NCBI GenBank assembly: GCA_949361645.1
Contig: OX442428.1
Span: 4,642,179-4,706,178, forward strand
Reading direction: 5' to 3'
Length of the DNA stretch: 64,000 bases
Source: Spongilla lacustris
Lineage: Eukaryota > Porifera > Demospongiae > Spongillida > Spongillidae
Shown here: in pieces, positions 46,202 through 58,380 of the stretch
Layout: the number at the start of each line of letters is the position of its first letter
How positions within the stretch are numbered: the stretch's first letter is position 1
The notes under the pieces: model-generated
Seen by the model: only the letters and a program-made list of their open reading frames with translations
Told to the model about the DNA's origin: nothing
Database searches by the model: none
Position numbers and translations under genes: made by a program

Positions 46202-46851
46202 AGTCTCGCAAGCCAGACGTACTTAGTCGTCTTACGTGCGAGTGGACTGGGGACGAGTGAAACATTCTGGGAAGTACGTCTGGTTACTTTGGCCAGTGTT
46301 TACATGTCCAAAGGACAATCATGTCGCATGGCGGTGAAAATTTCATATCAGCGGTTTAATAACGTAACCTTCAGTCCAATAATAGCTCAGTCACCGTTCA
46401 GAAGTGTTTTCTGGGCTAACGAAGAGACCAGCTGAAATTTTCCGACTTTGATGTCAGATGATATGCATGGAAGAGGGAAATCACTCTGCTATTGGGTAAG
46501 CTCACAAAAACATCATTTCCTCTAATAAATCATCTGACAGCACACTCTTACAGCTCCCTGAGTTGTGCGTATCCCACAGCAAGCCAACAGCTGTACTGCT
46601 TCGGTAAATCGTAATATTATTAAATTCAGTGCCATCTCTTAATAATAAGCCGTTGAATAAACATTATGATGTAATTGGCATGTGGTAAAACACCTGCCTG
46701 CAATCTCATTGGGCTCAACCCAAGTTAGGTTTGTGAAAAGTAAACACTGGTCTAAGTAACCAGATGTACTTCCAGGTATGTTTACTCGTCCCCAGTCCGT
46801 CATATATCGTATGACTACATGTACATGTAAGTACGTTTGGCTTGCGAAACT
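46202..46851. mobile_element. ~650-bp MITE with long TIRs and 10-bp target duplication (Mutator-like)
   Basis: The left end AGTCTCGCAAGCCAGACGTA, GACTGGGGACGAGT, GAAGTACGTCTGGTTACTT is mirrored by AAGTAACCAGATGTACTTCC, ACTCGTCCCCAGTC, TACGTTTGGCTTGCGAAACT, about 110 bp each. ACGTTCATGT immediately precedes the element (46191-46200, plus one T) and immediately follows it (46852-46861). A 9-11 bp duplication with long TIRs is characteristic of the Mutator/MULE superfamily. No transposase inside, so non-autonomous. Confidence 0.88.
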
Positions 46852-46861
46852 ACGTTCATGT

Positions 46862-47640
46862 CCCTTTTACCCTCGCTTCCCTGATCACTTTTATCATTAA
46901 GATTCATATGTCTTTGTAAATACCAATATTCAATAATAAATCGACAAATGCCGCGTGCGTGCCCTGCCGCGATGAAAGTTTTCAAACAAGAAGACACAAA
47001 TCACCGACCACGGTATGAATCCTAGCAACGATGGTTCGATACTTGATACCTTGTTACACATGTGCGTCTGATTTCGACTTTTGTGCGTGTGCATGGGTGG
47101 CAATATAGATGCGATTGTACTTTTTTTTGGTAGTAGGCCTACTCGGCTGCTCTAACATTCTTTTTGTTCGGAGTGTTTTAGCTACCTATATGTACATGTA
47201 CATGGATTCTAGAATGGCTTGTTTTGGTTGCATTGGTTTTAAAAGATTCGATTCCGGCTTACTCACCTATATTGCTAATTCTACCACAAGGAGATCGTGG
47301 ATGTAATCCCTATAGCAAAGCCACATTTTTGCACCTGTTCTACCTTCATTAATATTTGTAAAGATGGGCATGCTCTTACGTGCAAACCTGACGCCATATA
47401 TTTGGTAGGTTCTATTTTATTTGTTGCAACTAATAGTACTTACGTATCTGTATCTGTGCGTGTCTATATATTATTTCATCTCTGCAGAATGAAAACTACC
47501 AATACAGCAAAAAAAAAAAACCAGTTACACAGAGACGAACCTTATAAGAATATATCACGTGAGGAATACATGCGGTAACTTTTCAGCATCAATCAATTTA
47601 AATTTATTGACAAATGCAACCTACTTATTGCTATATCCAT
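46862..47640. other. Intergenic stretch before the minisatellite
   Basis: No gene recognised. An A homopolymer (47510-47520) and TACATGTACATG strings are visible. The short frames at 47109-47578 have no domain. Confidence 0.4.
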
Positions 47641-49740
47641 ATGGGGAGGGTGGAAAGGGTGACAGCCTTGTGAAGGTGGAGGGAGGTAGCCTTGTGAAGA
47701 TGGAGGGAGGTAGCCTTCTGAAGGTGGAGGGAGGTAGCCATGTGAAGATGGAGGGAGGTAGTCTTGTGAAGATGGAGGGAGGTAGTTTTGTGAAGGTGGA
47801 GGGAGGTAGCCTTGTGAAGATTGAGGGAGGTAGTCTTGTGAAGATGGAGGGAGGTAGTCTTGTGAAGGTGGAGGGATGTAGCCTTGTGAAGATGGAGGGA
47901 GGTAGCCTACTGAAGGTGGAAGGAGGTAGCGTACTGAAGGAGGGAGGTAGTCTTGTGAAGGTGGAGGGAAGTAGTTTTGTGACAGTGTAGGGAGGTAGTC
48001 TCGTGAAGGTGGAGGGAAGTAGTTTTGTGACAGTGTACGGAGGTAGTCTTGTGAACGTGGAGGGAGGTAGCCTAGTGAAGGTGGAGTTAGGTAGCCTTGT
48101 GAAGGAGTTTTGTGAAGGTGCAGGGCAGTGGTTTGTGAAGGTGGAGGGAAGTAGCCCTGTGAAGGTGGAGGGAGGTACACAATGTAGCCCTGTGAAGGTG
48201 GAGGGAGGTAGCCCTGTGAAGGTGGAGGGAGGTAGTTTAGTGAAGGTGGAGGGAGGTAGTTTTGTGAAGGTGGAGGTAGGTAGCCTTGGAAAGGTGGAGG
48301 GAGGTAGCCTTGTGAATGTGAAGGTGGAGGGAGGTAGCCTTGTGACGATGGAGGGAGGTAGTCTTGTGAAGGTGGAGGGAGGTAGTTTTGTGAAGGTGGA
48401 GGGAGGTAGCCTTGTGAAGGTGGAGGGAGGTAGCCATGTGACGGTGGAGGGAGGTAGTTTTGTGATGGTGTAGGGAGGTAGTCTTGTGAAGGTGGAGGTA
48501 GGTCGCCTTGTGAAGGTGCTTTGTGAAAGTGGAGGGAGGTAGCCTTGTGACGGAGGAGGTAGCCTAGTTAAGTGGAGGTAGGTAGCCTTGTGAAGGTGTT
48601 TTGTGAAGGTGGAGGGAGGTAGTTTTGTGAAGGTGGAGGGAGGTAGCCTTGTGAAGGTGGAGGAAGGTAGCCTTGTGAAGGTAGTTTTCTGACGGTGGAA
48701 GGAGATAGCATTGTGAAGGTAGTTTTCTGAGGGTGTAGGGAGGTAGCCTTGTGAAGGTCTAGGGAGGTAGTCTTGTAAAGGTGGAGGGAGGTAGCCTTGT
48801 GACGGTGGAGAGAGATAGCCTTGTGAAGGTGGAGGGAGATAGTCTTGTGAAGGTGGAGGGAGGTAGAATTGTGAATGTGTTTTGTGAAGGTGGAGGGAGG
48901 TTGCCTTGTGACGGTGGAGGTAGGTAGCCTAGTGAAGGTGGAGGTGGGTAGCCTTGTGAAGGTGTTCTGTGAAGGTGGAGGGAGGTAGTTTTGTGAAGGT
49001 GGAGGGAGGTAGCCTTGTGAAGGTGGAGGGAGGTAGCCTTGTGAAGGTGTAGGGAGGTAGTCTTGTGAAGGTGGAGGGAGGTAGCCTAGTGAAGATGGAG
49101 GTAGGTAGCTATGTGAAGGTGTTTTCTGAAGGTGGAGGGAGGTAGCCTTGTGAAGGTGTTTTGTGAAGGTGGAGGGAGGTAGTTTTGTGAAGGTGGAGGG
49201 AGGTAGCCTTGTGAAGGTGTTTTGTGAAGGTGGAGGGAGGTAGTTTTGTGAAGGTGGAGGGAGGTAGCCTTGTGAAGGTGGAGGGAGGTAGCCTTGTGAA
49301 GGTAGTTTTCTGACGGTGGAAGGAGATAGCCTTGTGAAGGTAGTTTTCTGAGGGTGTAGGGAGGTAGCCTTGTGAAGGTCTAGGGAGGTAGTCTTGTAAA
49401 GGTGGAGGGAGGTAGCCTTGTGACGGTGGAGAGAGATATCCTAGTGAAGGTGGAGGGAGATAGTCTTGTGAAGGTGGAGGGAGGTAGCCTTGTGAAGGTG
49501 TTTTGTGAAGGTGGAGGGAGGTTGCCTTGTGACGGTGGAGGTAGGTAGCCTAGTGAAGGTGGAGGTAGGTAGCCTTGTGAAGGTGTCCTGTGAAGGTGGA
49601 GGGAGGTAGTTTTGTGAAGGTGGAGGAAGGTAGCCTTGTGAAGGTGGAGAGAGGTAGCCTTGTGAAGGTGTAGGGAGGTAGTCTTGTGAAGGTGGAGGGA
49701 GGTAGCCTAGTGAAGATGGAGGTAGGTAGCCTTGTGAAGG

Positions 49741-52700
49741 TGTTTTCTGAAGGTGGAGGGAGGCAGCCTTGTGAAGGTGGAGGGAGGTAGCCTTGTGAAG
49801 GTGGAGGGAGGTAACCTTGTGAAGGTGGAGGGAGGTAGCCTTGTGAAGGTGGAGGGAGGTAGCCTTGTGAAGGTGGACGGAGGTAGCCTTGTGAAGGTGG
49901 AGGGAGGTAGCCTTGTGAAGGTGGAGGGAGGTAGCCTTGTGATGGTGGAGGGAGGTAGCCTTGTGAAGGTAGTTTTCTGACGGTGTAGGGAGGTAGCCTT
50001 GTGAAGGTGTAGGGAGGTAGTCTTGTGAAGGTGGAGGGAGGTAGCCTTGTGACGGTGGAGAGAGATAGCCTTGTGAAGGTGGAGGGAGGTAGTCTTGTGA
50101 AGGTGGAGAGAGGTAGCATTGTGAAGGTGTTTTGTAAAGGTGGAGGGAGGTAGTTTTGTGAAGGTGGAGGGAGGTAGTTTTGTGAAGGTGGAGGGAGGTA
50201 GTTTTGTGAAGGTGGAGGGAGGTAGTTTTGTGAAGGTGGAGGGAGGTAGTTTTGTGAAGGTGGAGGAGGTAGCCTTGTGAAGGTAGTTTTCTGATGGTGT
50301 AGGGAGGTAGCCTTGTGAAGGTGTAGGGAGGTAGTCGTGTGAAGGTGGAGGGAGGTAGCCTTGTGACGGTGGAGAGAGATAGCCTTGTGAAGGTGGAGGG
50401 AGGTAGTCTTGCAAAGGTGGAGGGAGGTAGCCTTGTGAAGGTAGCTTTGTGACGGTGTAGGGAGGTAGACTTGTGAAGGTGGAAGGAGATAGCCTTGTGA
50501 AGGTGGAGCGAGGTAGTTTTGTGAAGGTGGAGGGAGGTAGCCTTGTGAAGGTAGTTTTGTGACGGAGTAGGGAGGTAGTGTTGTGAAGGTGGAGGGAGAT
50601 AGCCATGTGAAGGTGGAAGGAGGTAGTTTTGTGACGGAGGGAGGTAGCCCAGTGAAGGTGAAGGTAGGTAGCCTTGTGAAGGTGTTTTGTGAAGGTGGAG
50701 GGAGGTAGTCTTGTGAAGGTGGAGGGAGGTAGTCTTGTGAAGGTGGAGGGAGGTGGTCTTGTGACGGTGGAGAGAGATAGCCTTGTGAAGGTGGACGGAG
50801 ATAGTCTTGTGAAGGTGGAGGGAGGTAGCCTTGTGAAGGTGTTTTGTGAAGGTGGAGGGAGGTTGCCTTGTGACGGTGGAGGTAGGTAGCCTAGTGAAGG
50901 TGGAGGTAGGTAGCCTTGTGAAGGTGTTCTGTGAATGTGGAGGGAGGTAGTTTTGTGAAGGTGGAGGGAGGTAGCCTTGTGAAGGTGGAGGGAGGTAGCC
51001 TTGTGAAGGTGTAGGGAGGTAGTCTTGTGAAGGTGGAGGGAGGTAGCCTAGTGAAGATGGAGGTAGGTAGCCTTGTGAAGGTGTTTTCTGAAGGTGGAGG
51101 GAGGTAGCCTTGTGAAGGTGTTTTGTGAAGGTGGAGGGAGGTAGCCTTGTGAAGGTGTTTTGTGAAGGTGGAGGGAGGTAGTTTTGTGAAGGTGGAGGGA
51201 GGTAGCCTTGTGAAGGTGGAGGGAGGTAGCCTTGTGAAGGTAGTTTTCTGACGGTGGAAGGAGATAGCCTTGTGAAGGTTTTTTTCTGAGGGTGTAGGGA
51301 GGTAGCCTTGTGAAGGTCTAGGGAGGTAGTCTTGTAAAGGTGGAGGGAGGTAGCCTTGTGACGGTGGAGAGAGATAGCCTTGTGAAGGTGGAGGGAGATA
51401 CTCTTGTGAAGGTGGGGGAGGTAGCCTTGTGAAGGTGTTTTGTGAAGGTGGAGGGAGGTTGCCTTGTGACGGTGGAGGTAGGTAGCCTAGTGAAGGTGGA
51501 GGTAGGTAGCCTTGTGAAGGTGTAGGGAGGTAGTCTTGTGAAGGTGGAGGGAGGTAGCCTAGTGAAGATGGAGGTAGGTAGCCTTGTGAAGGTGTTTTCT
51601 GAAGGTGGAGGGAGGTAGCCTTGTGAAGGTGGAGGGAGGTAGCCTTGTGAAGGTGGAGGGAGGTAACCTTGTGAAGGTGGAGGGAGGTAGCCTTGTGAAG
51701 GTGGAGGGAGGTAGCCTTGTGAAGGTGGAGGGAGGTAGCCTTGTGAAGGTGGAGGGAGGTAGCCTTGTGAAGGTGGAGGGTGGTAGCCTTGTGAAGGTAG
51801 TTTTCTGACGGTGTAGGGAGGTAGCCTTGTGAAGGTGTAGGGAGGTAGTCTTGTGAAGGTGGAGGGAGGTAGCCTTGTGACGGTGGAGAGAGATAGCCTT
51901 GTGAAGGTGGAGGGAGGTAGTCTTGTGAAGGTGGAGAGAGGTAGCCTTGTGAAGGTGTTTTGTAAAGGTGGAGGGAGGTAGCTTTGTGAAGGTGGAGGGA
52001 GGTAGTTTTGTGAAGGTGGAGGGAGGTAGTTTTGTGAAGGTGGAGGGAGGTAGTTTTGTGAAGGTGGAGGGAGGTAGTTTTGTGAAGGTGGAGAAGGTAG
52101 CCTTGTGAAGGTAGTTTTCTGATGGTGTAGGGAGGTAGCCTTGTGAAGGTGTAGGGAGGTAGTCGTGTGAAGGTGGAGGGAGGTAGCCTTGTGACGGTGG
52201 AGAGAGATAGCCTTGTGAAGGTGGAGGGAGGTAGTCTTGCGACGGTGGAGGGAGGTAGCCTTGTGAAGGTAGCTTTGTGACGGTGTAGGGAGGTAGACTT
52301 GTGAAGGTGGAAGGAGATAGCCTTGTGAAGGTGGAGCGAGGTAGTTTTGTGAAGGTGGAGGGAGGTAGCGTTGTGAAGGTAGTTTTGTGACGGAGTAGGG
52401 AGGTAGTGTTGTGAAGGTGGAGGGAGATAGCCATGTGAAGGTGGAAGGAGGTAGTTTTGTGACGGAGGGAGGTAGCCCAGTGAAGGTGAAGGTAGGTAGC
52501 CTTGTGAAGGTGTTTTGTGAAGGTGGAGGGAGGTAGTCTTGTGAAGGTGGAGGGAGGTAGTCTTGTGAAGGTGGAGGGAGGTGGTCTTGTGAAGGTGGAG
52601 GGAGGTAGCGAAGGTGTAGGGAGGTAGTCATGTGAAGGTGGAGGGAGGTAGCCTTGTGAAGGTGGAGGGAGGTAGCCTTGTGAAGGTAGTTTTCTGACGG

Positions 52701-54000
52701 TGGAAGGAGATAGCCTTGTGAAGGTAGTTTTCTGAGGGTGTAGGGAGGTAGCCTTGTGAAGGTCTAGGGAGGTAGTCTTGTAAAGGTGGAGGGAGGTAGC
52801 CTTGTGACGGTGGAGAGAGATAGCCTTGTGAAGGTGGAGGGAGATAGTCTTGTGAAGGTGGAGGGAGGTAGCCTTGTGAAGGTGTAGGGAGGTAGTCTTG
52901 TGAAGGTGGAGGGAGGTAGCCTAGTGAAGATGGAGGTAGGTAGCCTTGTGAAGGTGTTTTCTGAAGGTGGAGGGAGGTAGCCTTGTGAAAGTGGAGGGAG
53001 GTAGCCTTGTGAAGGTGGAGGGAGGTAACCTTGTGAAGGTGGTGGGAGGTAGCCTTGTGAAGGTGGAGGGAGGTAGCGTTGTGAAGGTGGAGGGAGGTAG
53101 CCTTGTGAAGGTGGAGGGAGGTAGCCTTGTGAAGGTGGAGGGAGGTAGCCTTGTGAAGGTAGTTTTCTGACGGTGTAGGGAGGTAGCCTTGTGACGGTGG
53201 AGAGAGATAGCCTTGTGAAGGTGGAGGGAGGTAGTCTTGTGAAGGTGGAGAGAGGTAGCCTTGTGAAGGTGTTTTGTAAAGGTGGAGGGAGGTAGTTTTG
53301 TAAAGGTGGAGGGAGGTAGTTTTGTGAAGGTGGAGGGAGGTAGTTTTGTGAAGGTGTAGGGAGGTAGCCTTGTGAAGGTATTATTCTGATGGTGTAGGGA
53401 GGAAGCCTTGTGAAGGTGTAGGGAGGTAGTCGTGTGAAGGTGGAGGGAGGTAGCCTTGTGACGGTGGAGAGAGATAGCCTTGTGAAGGTGGAGGGAGGTA
53501 GTCTTGCGAAGGTGGAGGGAGGTAGCCTTGTGAAGGTAGCTTTGTGACGGTGTAGGGAGGTAGACTTGTGAAGGTGGAAGGAGATAGCCTTGTGAAGGTG
53601 GAGCGAGGTAGTTTTGTGAAGGTGGAGGGAGGTAGCCTTGTGAAGGTAGTTTTGTGACGGAGTAGGGAGGTAGTGTTATTAAGGCGGAGGGAGATAGCCT
53701 TGTGAAGGTGGAAGGAGGTAGTTTTGTGACGGAGGGAGGTAGCCCAGTGAAGATGGAGGTAGGTAGCCTTGTGAAGGTGTTTTGTGAAGGTGGAGGGAGG
53801 TAGTCTTGTGAAGGTGGAGGGAGGTAGTCTTGTGAAGGAGGAGGGAGGTGGTCTTGTGAAGGTGGAGGGAGGTGGTCTTGTGAAGGTGGAGGGAGGTAGC
53901 GAAGGTGTAGGGAGGTAGTCTTGTGAAGGTGGAGGGAGGTAGCCTTGTGAAGGTGGAGGGAGGTAGCCATGTGAAGGTGGAGTGAGGTAGCCTTGTGAAG
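49741..54000. repeat. Higher-order duplications within the minisatellite
   Basis: A block beginning GTTTTCTGAAGGTGGAGGGAGG and containing the variant unit GGTAACCTTGTGAAGG near its start recurs at about 49741, 51594 and 52956, spacings of ~1.85 and ~1.36 kb. Downstream order is the same each time: runs of CCTT units, then GTTTTCTGACGGTGTAGGGA, then GGTGGAGAGAGATAG, then TTTT units. The array therefore grew by kilobase-scale duplication as well as by single-unit slippage. Confidence 0.8.
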
Positions 54001-54859
54001 ATGGAGGGAGGTAGTTTTGTGAAGGTGGAGGGAGGTAGCCTTGTGAAGGTGGAGGGAGGTAGCCTTGTGAAGGTGGAGGGAGGTAGCCTTGTGAAGGTGG
54101 AGGGAGGTAGGCTTGTGAAGGTGAAGGGAGGTAGCCTTGTGAAGGTGGAGGGAGGTAGCCTTGTGACGGTGGAGGGAGGTAGCCTTGTGAAGGTGGAGGG
54201 AGGTAGCCTTGTGAAGGTGGAGGGAGGTAGCCTTGTGAAGGTGGAGGGTGGTAGCCTTGTGAAGGTGGAGGGAGGTAGCCTTGTGTAGGTGGTTTTGTGA
54301 AGGTGGAGGTAGCCTTGTGAAGGTGGAGGGAGGTAGCCTTGTGAAGGTGGAGGCAGGTAGCCTTGTGAAGGTGGAGGGAGGTAGCCTTGTGTAGGTGGTT
54401 TTGTGAAGGTGGAGGTAGCCTTGTGAAGGTGGAGGGAGGTAGCCTTGTGAAGGTGGAGGGAGGTAGCCTTGTGAAGGTGGAGGGAGGTAGCCTTGTGAAG
54501 GTGGAGGGAGGTAGCCTTGTGAAGGTGGAGGGAGGTAGCCTTGTGAAGGTGGAGGGAGGTAGCCTTGTGTAGGTGGTTTTGTGAAGGTGGAGGTAGCCTT
54601 GTGAAGGTGGAGGGAGGTAGCCTTGTGAAGGTGGAGGGAGGTAGCCTTGTGAAGGTGGAGGGAGGTAGCCTTGTGTAGGTGGTTTTGTGAAGGTGGAGGT
54701 AGCCTTGTGAAGGTGGAGGGAGGTAGCCTTGTGAAGGTGGAGGGAGGTAGCCTTGTGAAGGTGAAGGGAGGTAGCCTTGTGAAGGTGGAGGGAGGTAACC
54801 TTGTGAAGGTAGTTTAGTGAAGGTGAAGGGAGGTAGCCTTGTGAAGGTGGAAGGAGGTA

Positions 54860-57800
54860 GTTTTGCGACGGTGTAGGAGGTAGTGTTGTGAAGGTGGAGG
54901 TAGGTAGCCTTGTGAAGGTGTTTTGTGAAGGTGGAGGGACGTAACATGGTGAAGGTGGAGGGAGGTAGCCTTGTGAAGGTGGAGGGAGGTAGCCTTGTGA
55001 AGGTGTAGGGAGGTAGCCTTGTGATAATGGAGGGAGGTAGCCTTGTGAGGTGTAGGGAGGTAGTCTTGTGAAGGTGGAGGGAGGTAGCCTTGTGAAGGTC
55101 TGGAGGGAGGTAGTTTTGTGAAGGTGGAGGGAGGTAGTTTTGTGAAGGTGGAGGGAGGCAGTTTTGTGAAGGTGGAGGGAAGTAGTTTTGTGAAGGTGGA
55201 GGGAGGTAGTTTTGTGAAGGTGGAGGGAGGTAGTTTTGTGAAGGTGGAGGGAGGTAGTTTTGTGAAGGTGGAGGGAGGTAGTTTTGTGAAGGTGGAGGGA
55301 GGTAGTTTTGTGAAGGTGGAGGGAGGTAGTTTTGTGAAGGTGGAGGGAGGTAGTTTTGTGAAGGTGGAGGGAGGTAGTTTTGTGAAGATGGAGGGAGGTA
55401 GTTTTGTGAAGGTGGAGGGAGGTAGTTTTGTGAAGATGGAGGGAGGTAGTTTTGTGAAGATGGAGGGAGGTAGTTTTGTGAAGGTGGAGTGAGGTAGTTT
55501 TGCGAAGGTGGAGGGAGGTAGTTTTGTGAAGGTGGAGTGAGGTAGTTTTGTGAAGGTGGAGGGAGGTAGTTTTGTGAAGGTGGAGGGAGGTACATGTAGT
55601 GTTGTGAAGGTGGAGGGAGGTAGTTTTGTGAAGGGGAGGGAGGTAGTTTTGTGATTGTGGAGGGAGGTAGTTTTGTGAAGGTGGAGTGAGGTAGTTTTGT
55701 GAAGGTGGAGGGAGGTAGTTTTGTGAAGGTGGAGGGAGGTAGTATTGTGAAGGTGGAGGTAGATAGTTTTGTGAAGGTGGAGGGAGGTAGTTTTGTGAAG
55801 GTGGAGGGAGGTAGTTTTGTGAAGGTGGAGGGAGGTAGTATTGTGAAGGTGGAGGTAGGTAGTTTTGTGAAGGTGGAGGGAGGTAGTTTTGTGAAGGTGG
55901 AGGGAGGTAGTATTGTGAAGGTGGAGGTAGGTAGTTTTGTGAAGGTGGAGGGAGGTAGTTTTGTGAGGTGGAGGGAAGTAGTTTTGTGAAGGTGGAGGTA
56001 GCCTAATGAAGGTGTAGGGAGGTAGTTTTGTGAAGGTGGAGGGAGGTAGCCTTGTGAAGGTGGAGGGAGGTAGCCTTGTGAAGGTGGAGGGAGGTAGCCT
56101 TGTGAAGGTGGAGGGAGGTAGCCTTGTGAAGGTGGAGGGAGGTAGCCTTGTGAAGGTGGAGGGAGGTAGCCTTGTGTAGGTGGTTTTGTGAAGGTGGAGG
56201 TAGCCTTGTGAAGGTGGATGGAGGTAGCCTTGTGAAGGTGGAGGGAGGTAGCTTTGTGTAGGTGGTTTTGTGAAGGTGGAGGTAGCCTTGTGAAGGTGGA
56301 GGGAGGTAGCCTTGTGAAGGTGGAGGGAGGTAGCCTTGTGAAGGTGGAGGGAGGTAGCCTTGTGAAGGTGATGGGAGGTAGCCTTGTGAAGGTGGAGGGA
56401 GGTAACCTTGTGAAGGTAGTTTAGTGAAGGTGGAGGGAGGTAGCCTTGTGAAGGTGGAAGGAGGTAGTTTTGTGACGGTGTAGGAGGTAGTGTTGTGAAG
56501 GTGGAGGTAGGTAGCCTTGTGAAGGTGTTTTGTGAAGGTGGAGGGACATAGCCTAGTGAAGGTGGAGGGAGGTAGCATTGTGAAGGTGGAGGGAGGTAGC
56601 CTTGTGAAGGTGGAGGGAGGATGCCTTGTGATAGTGGAGGGAGGTAGCCTTGTGAGGTGTAGGGAGGTAGTCTTGTGAAGGTGGAGGGAGGTAGCCTTGT
56701 GAAGGTGGGGAGGGAGGTAGTTTTGTGAAGATGGAGGGAGGTAGTTTTGTGACGGTGGAGAGAGATAGCCTTGTGAAGGTGGAGGGAGGTAGTCTTGTGA
56801 TGGTGCAGGGAGGTAGCCTTGTGAAGGTAGTGTTGAGACGGTGTAGGGAGGTTGTCTTGTGAAGGTGGAGGGAGGTAGTTTTGTGAAGGTGAAAGGAGGT
56901 AGTTTTGTGTCAGAGGGAGGTAGCCTTGTGAAGGTGGAGGGAGTAGCCTTGTGAAGGTGTAGGGAGGTAGTTCTGTGAAGGTGGAGGGAGGTAGTTTTGT
57001 GATTGTGGAGGGAGGTAGTTTTGTGAAGGTGGAATGAGGTAGTTTTGTGAAGGTGGAGGGAGGTACATGTAGTTTTGTGAAGGTGGAGGGAGGTAGTATT
57101 GTGAAGGTGGAGGAAGATAGTTTTGTGAAGGTGGAGGGAGGTAGTTTTGTGAAGGTGGAGGGAGGTAGTTTTGTGAAGGTGGAGGGAGGTAGTATTGTGA
57201 AGGTGGAGGTAGGTAGTTTTGTGAAGGTGGAGGGAGGTAGTTTTGTGAAGGTGGAGGGAGGTAGTATTGTGATGATGGAGGTAGGTAGTTTTGTGAAGGT
57301 GGAGGGAGGTAGTTTTGTGAAGGTGGAGGGAAGTAGTTTTGTGAAGGTGGAGGGAGGTGGTTTTGTGAAGGTGGAGGGAGGTAGCCAGTTGTGAAGGTGG
57401 AGGGAGGTAGCCTAATGAAGGTGTAGGGAGGTAGTTTTGTGAAGGTGGAGGGAGGTAGCCTTGTGAAGGTGGAGGGAGGTAGCCTTGTGAAGGTGGAGGG
57501 AGGTAGCCTTGTGAAGGTGGAGTGAGGTAGCCTTGTGAAGGTGGAGGGAGGTAGTTTTGTGAAGGTGGTTTTGTGAAGGTGGAGGGAGGTAGCCTTGTGA
57601 AGGTGGAGGGAGGTAGCCTTGTGAAGGTGGAGGGAGGTAGCCTTGTGAAGGTGGAGGGAGGTAGCCTTGTGTAGGTGGTTTTGTGAAGGTGGAGGTAGCC
57701 TTGTGAAGGTGGATGGAGGTAGCTTTGTGAAGGTGGAGGGAGGTAGCCTTGTGTAGGTGGTTTTGTGAAGGTGGAAGTAGCCTTGTGAAGGTGGAGGGAG

Positions 57801-58380
57801 GTAGCCTTGTGAAGGTGGAGGGAGGTAGCCTTGTGAAGGTGGAGGGAGGTAGTCTTGTGAAGGTGGACGGAGGTAGCCTTGTGAAGGTGATGGGAGGTAG
57901 CCTTGTGAAGGTGGAGGGAGGTAACCTTGTGAAGGTAGTTTAGTGAAGGTGGAGGGAGGTAGCCTTGTGAAGGTGGAAGGAGGTAGTTTTGTGACGGTGT
58001 AGGAGGTAGTGTTGTGAAGGTGGAGGTAGGTAGCCTTGTGAAGGTGTTTTGTGAAGGTGGAGGGACATAGCCTAGTGAAGGTGGAGGGAGGTAGCATTGT
58101 GAAGGTGGAGGGAGGTAGCCTTGTGAAGGTGGAGGGAGGATGCCTTGTGATAGTGGAGGAAGGTAGCCTTGTGAGGTGTAGGGAGGTAGTCTTGTGAAGG
58201 TGGAGGGAGGTAGCCTTGTGAAGGTGGGGAGGGAGGTAGTTTTGTGAAGATGGAGGGAGGTAGTTTTGTGACGGTGGAGGTAGCTAGCCTTGTGAAGGTG
58301 AAAGGAGGTAGTTTTGTGACAGAGGGAGGTAGCCTTGTGAAGGTGGAGGGAGTAGCCTTGTGAAGGTGTAGGGAGGTAGT
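54860..58380. repeat. Second set of higher-order blocks, right half of minisatellite
   Basis: GACGGTGTAGGAGGTAGTGTTG recurs near 54867, 56474 and 57982. Each is followed within ~100 bases by GTGTTTTGTGAAGGTGGAGG-GAC. The two later blocks share GGAGGATGCCTTGTGATAGTGG and GGTGGGGAGGGAGG. Period about 1.5-1.6 kb. Runs of TTTT-type units dominate 55100-55980 and 58650-59350. Confidence 0.75.
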
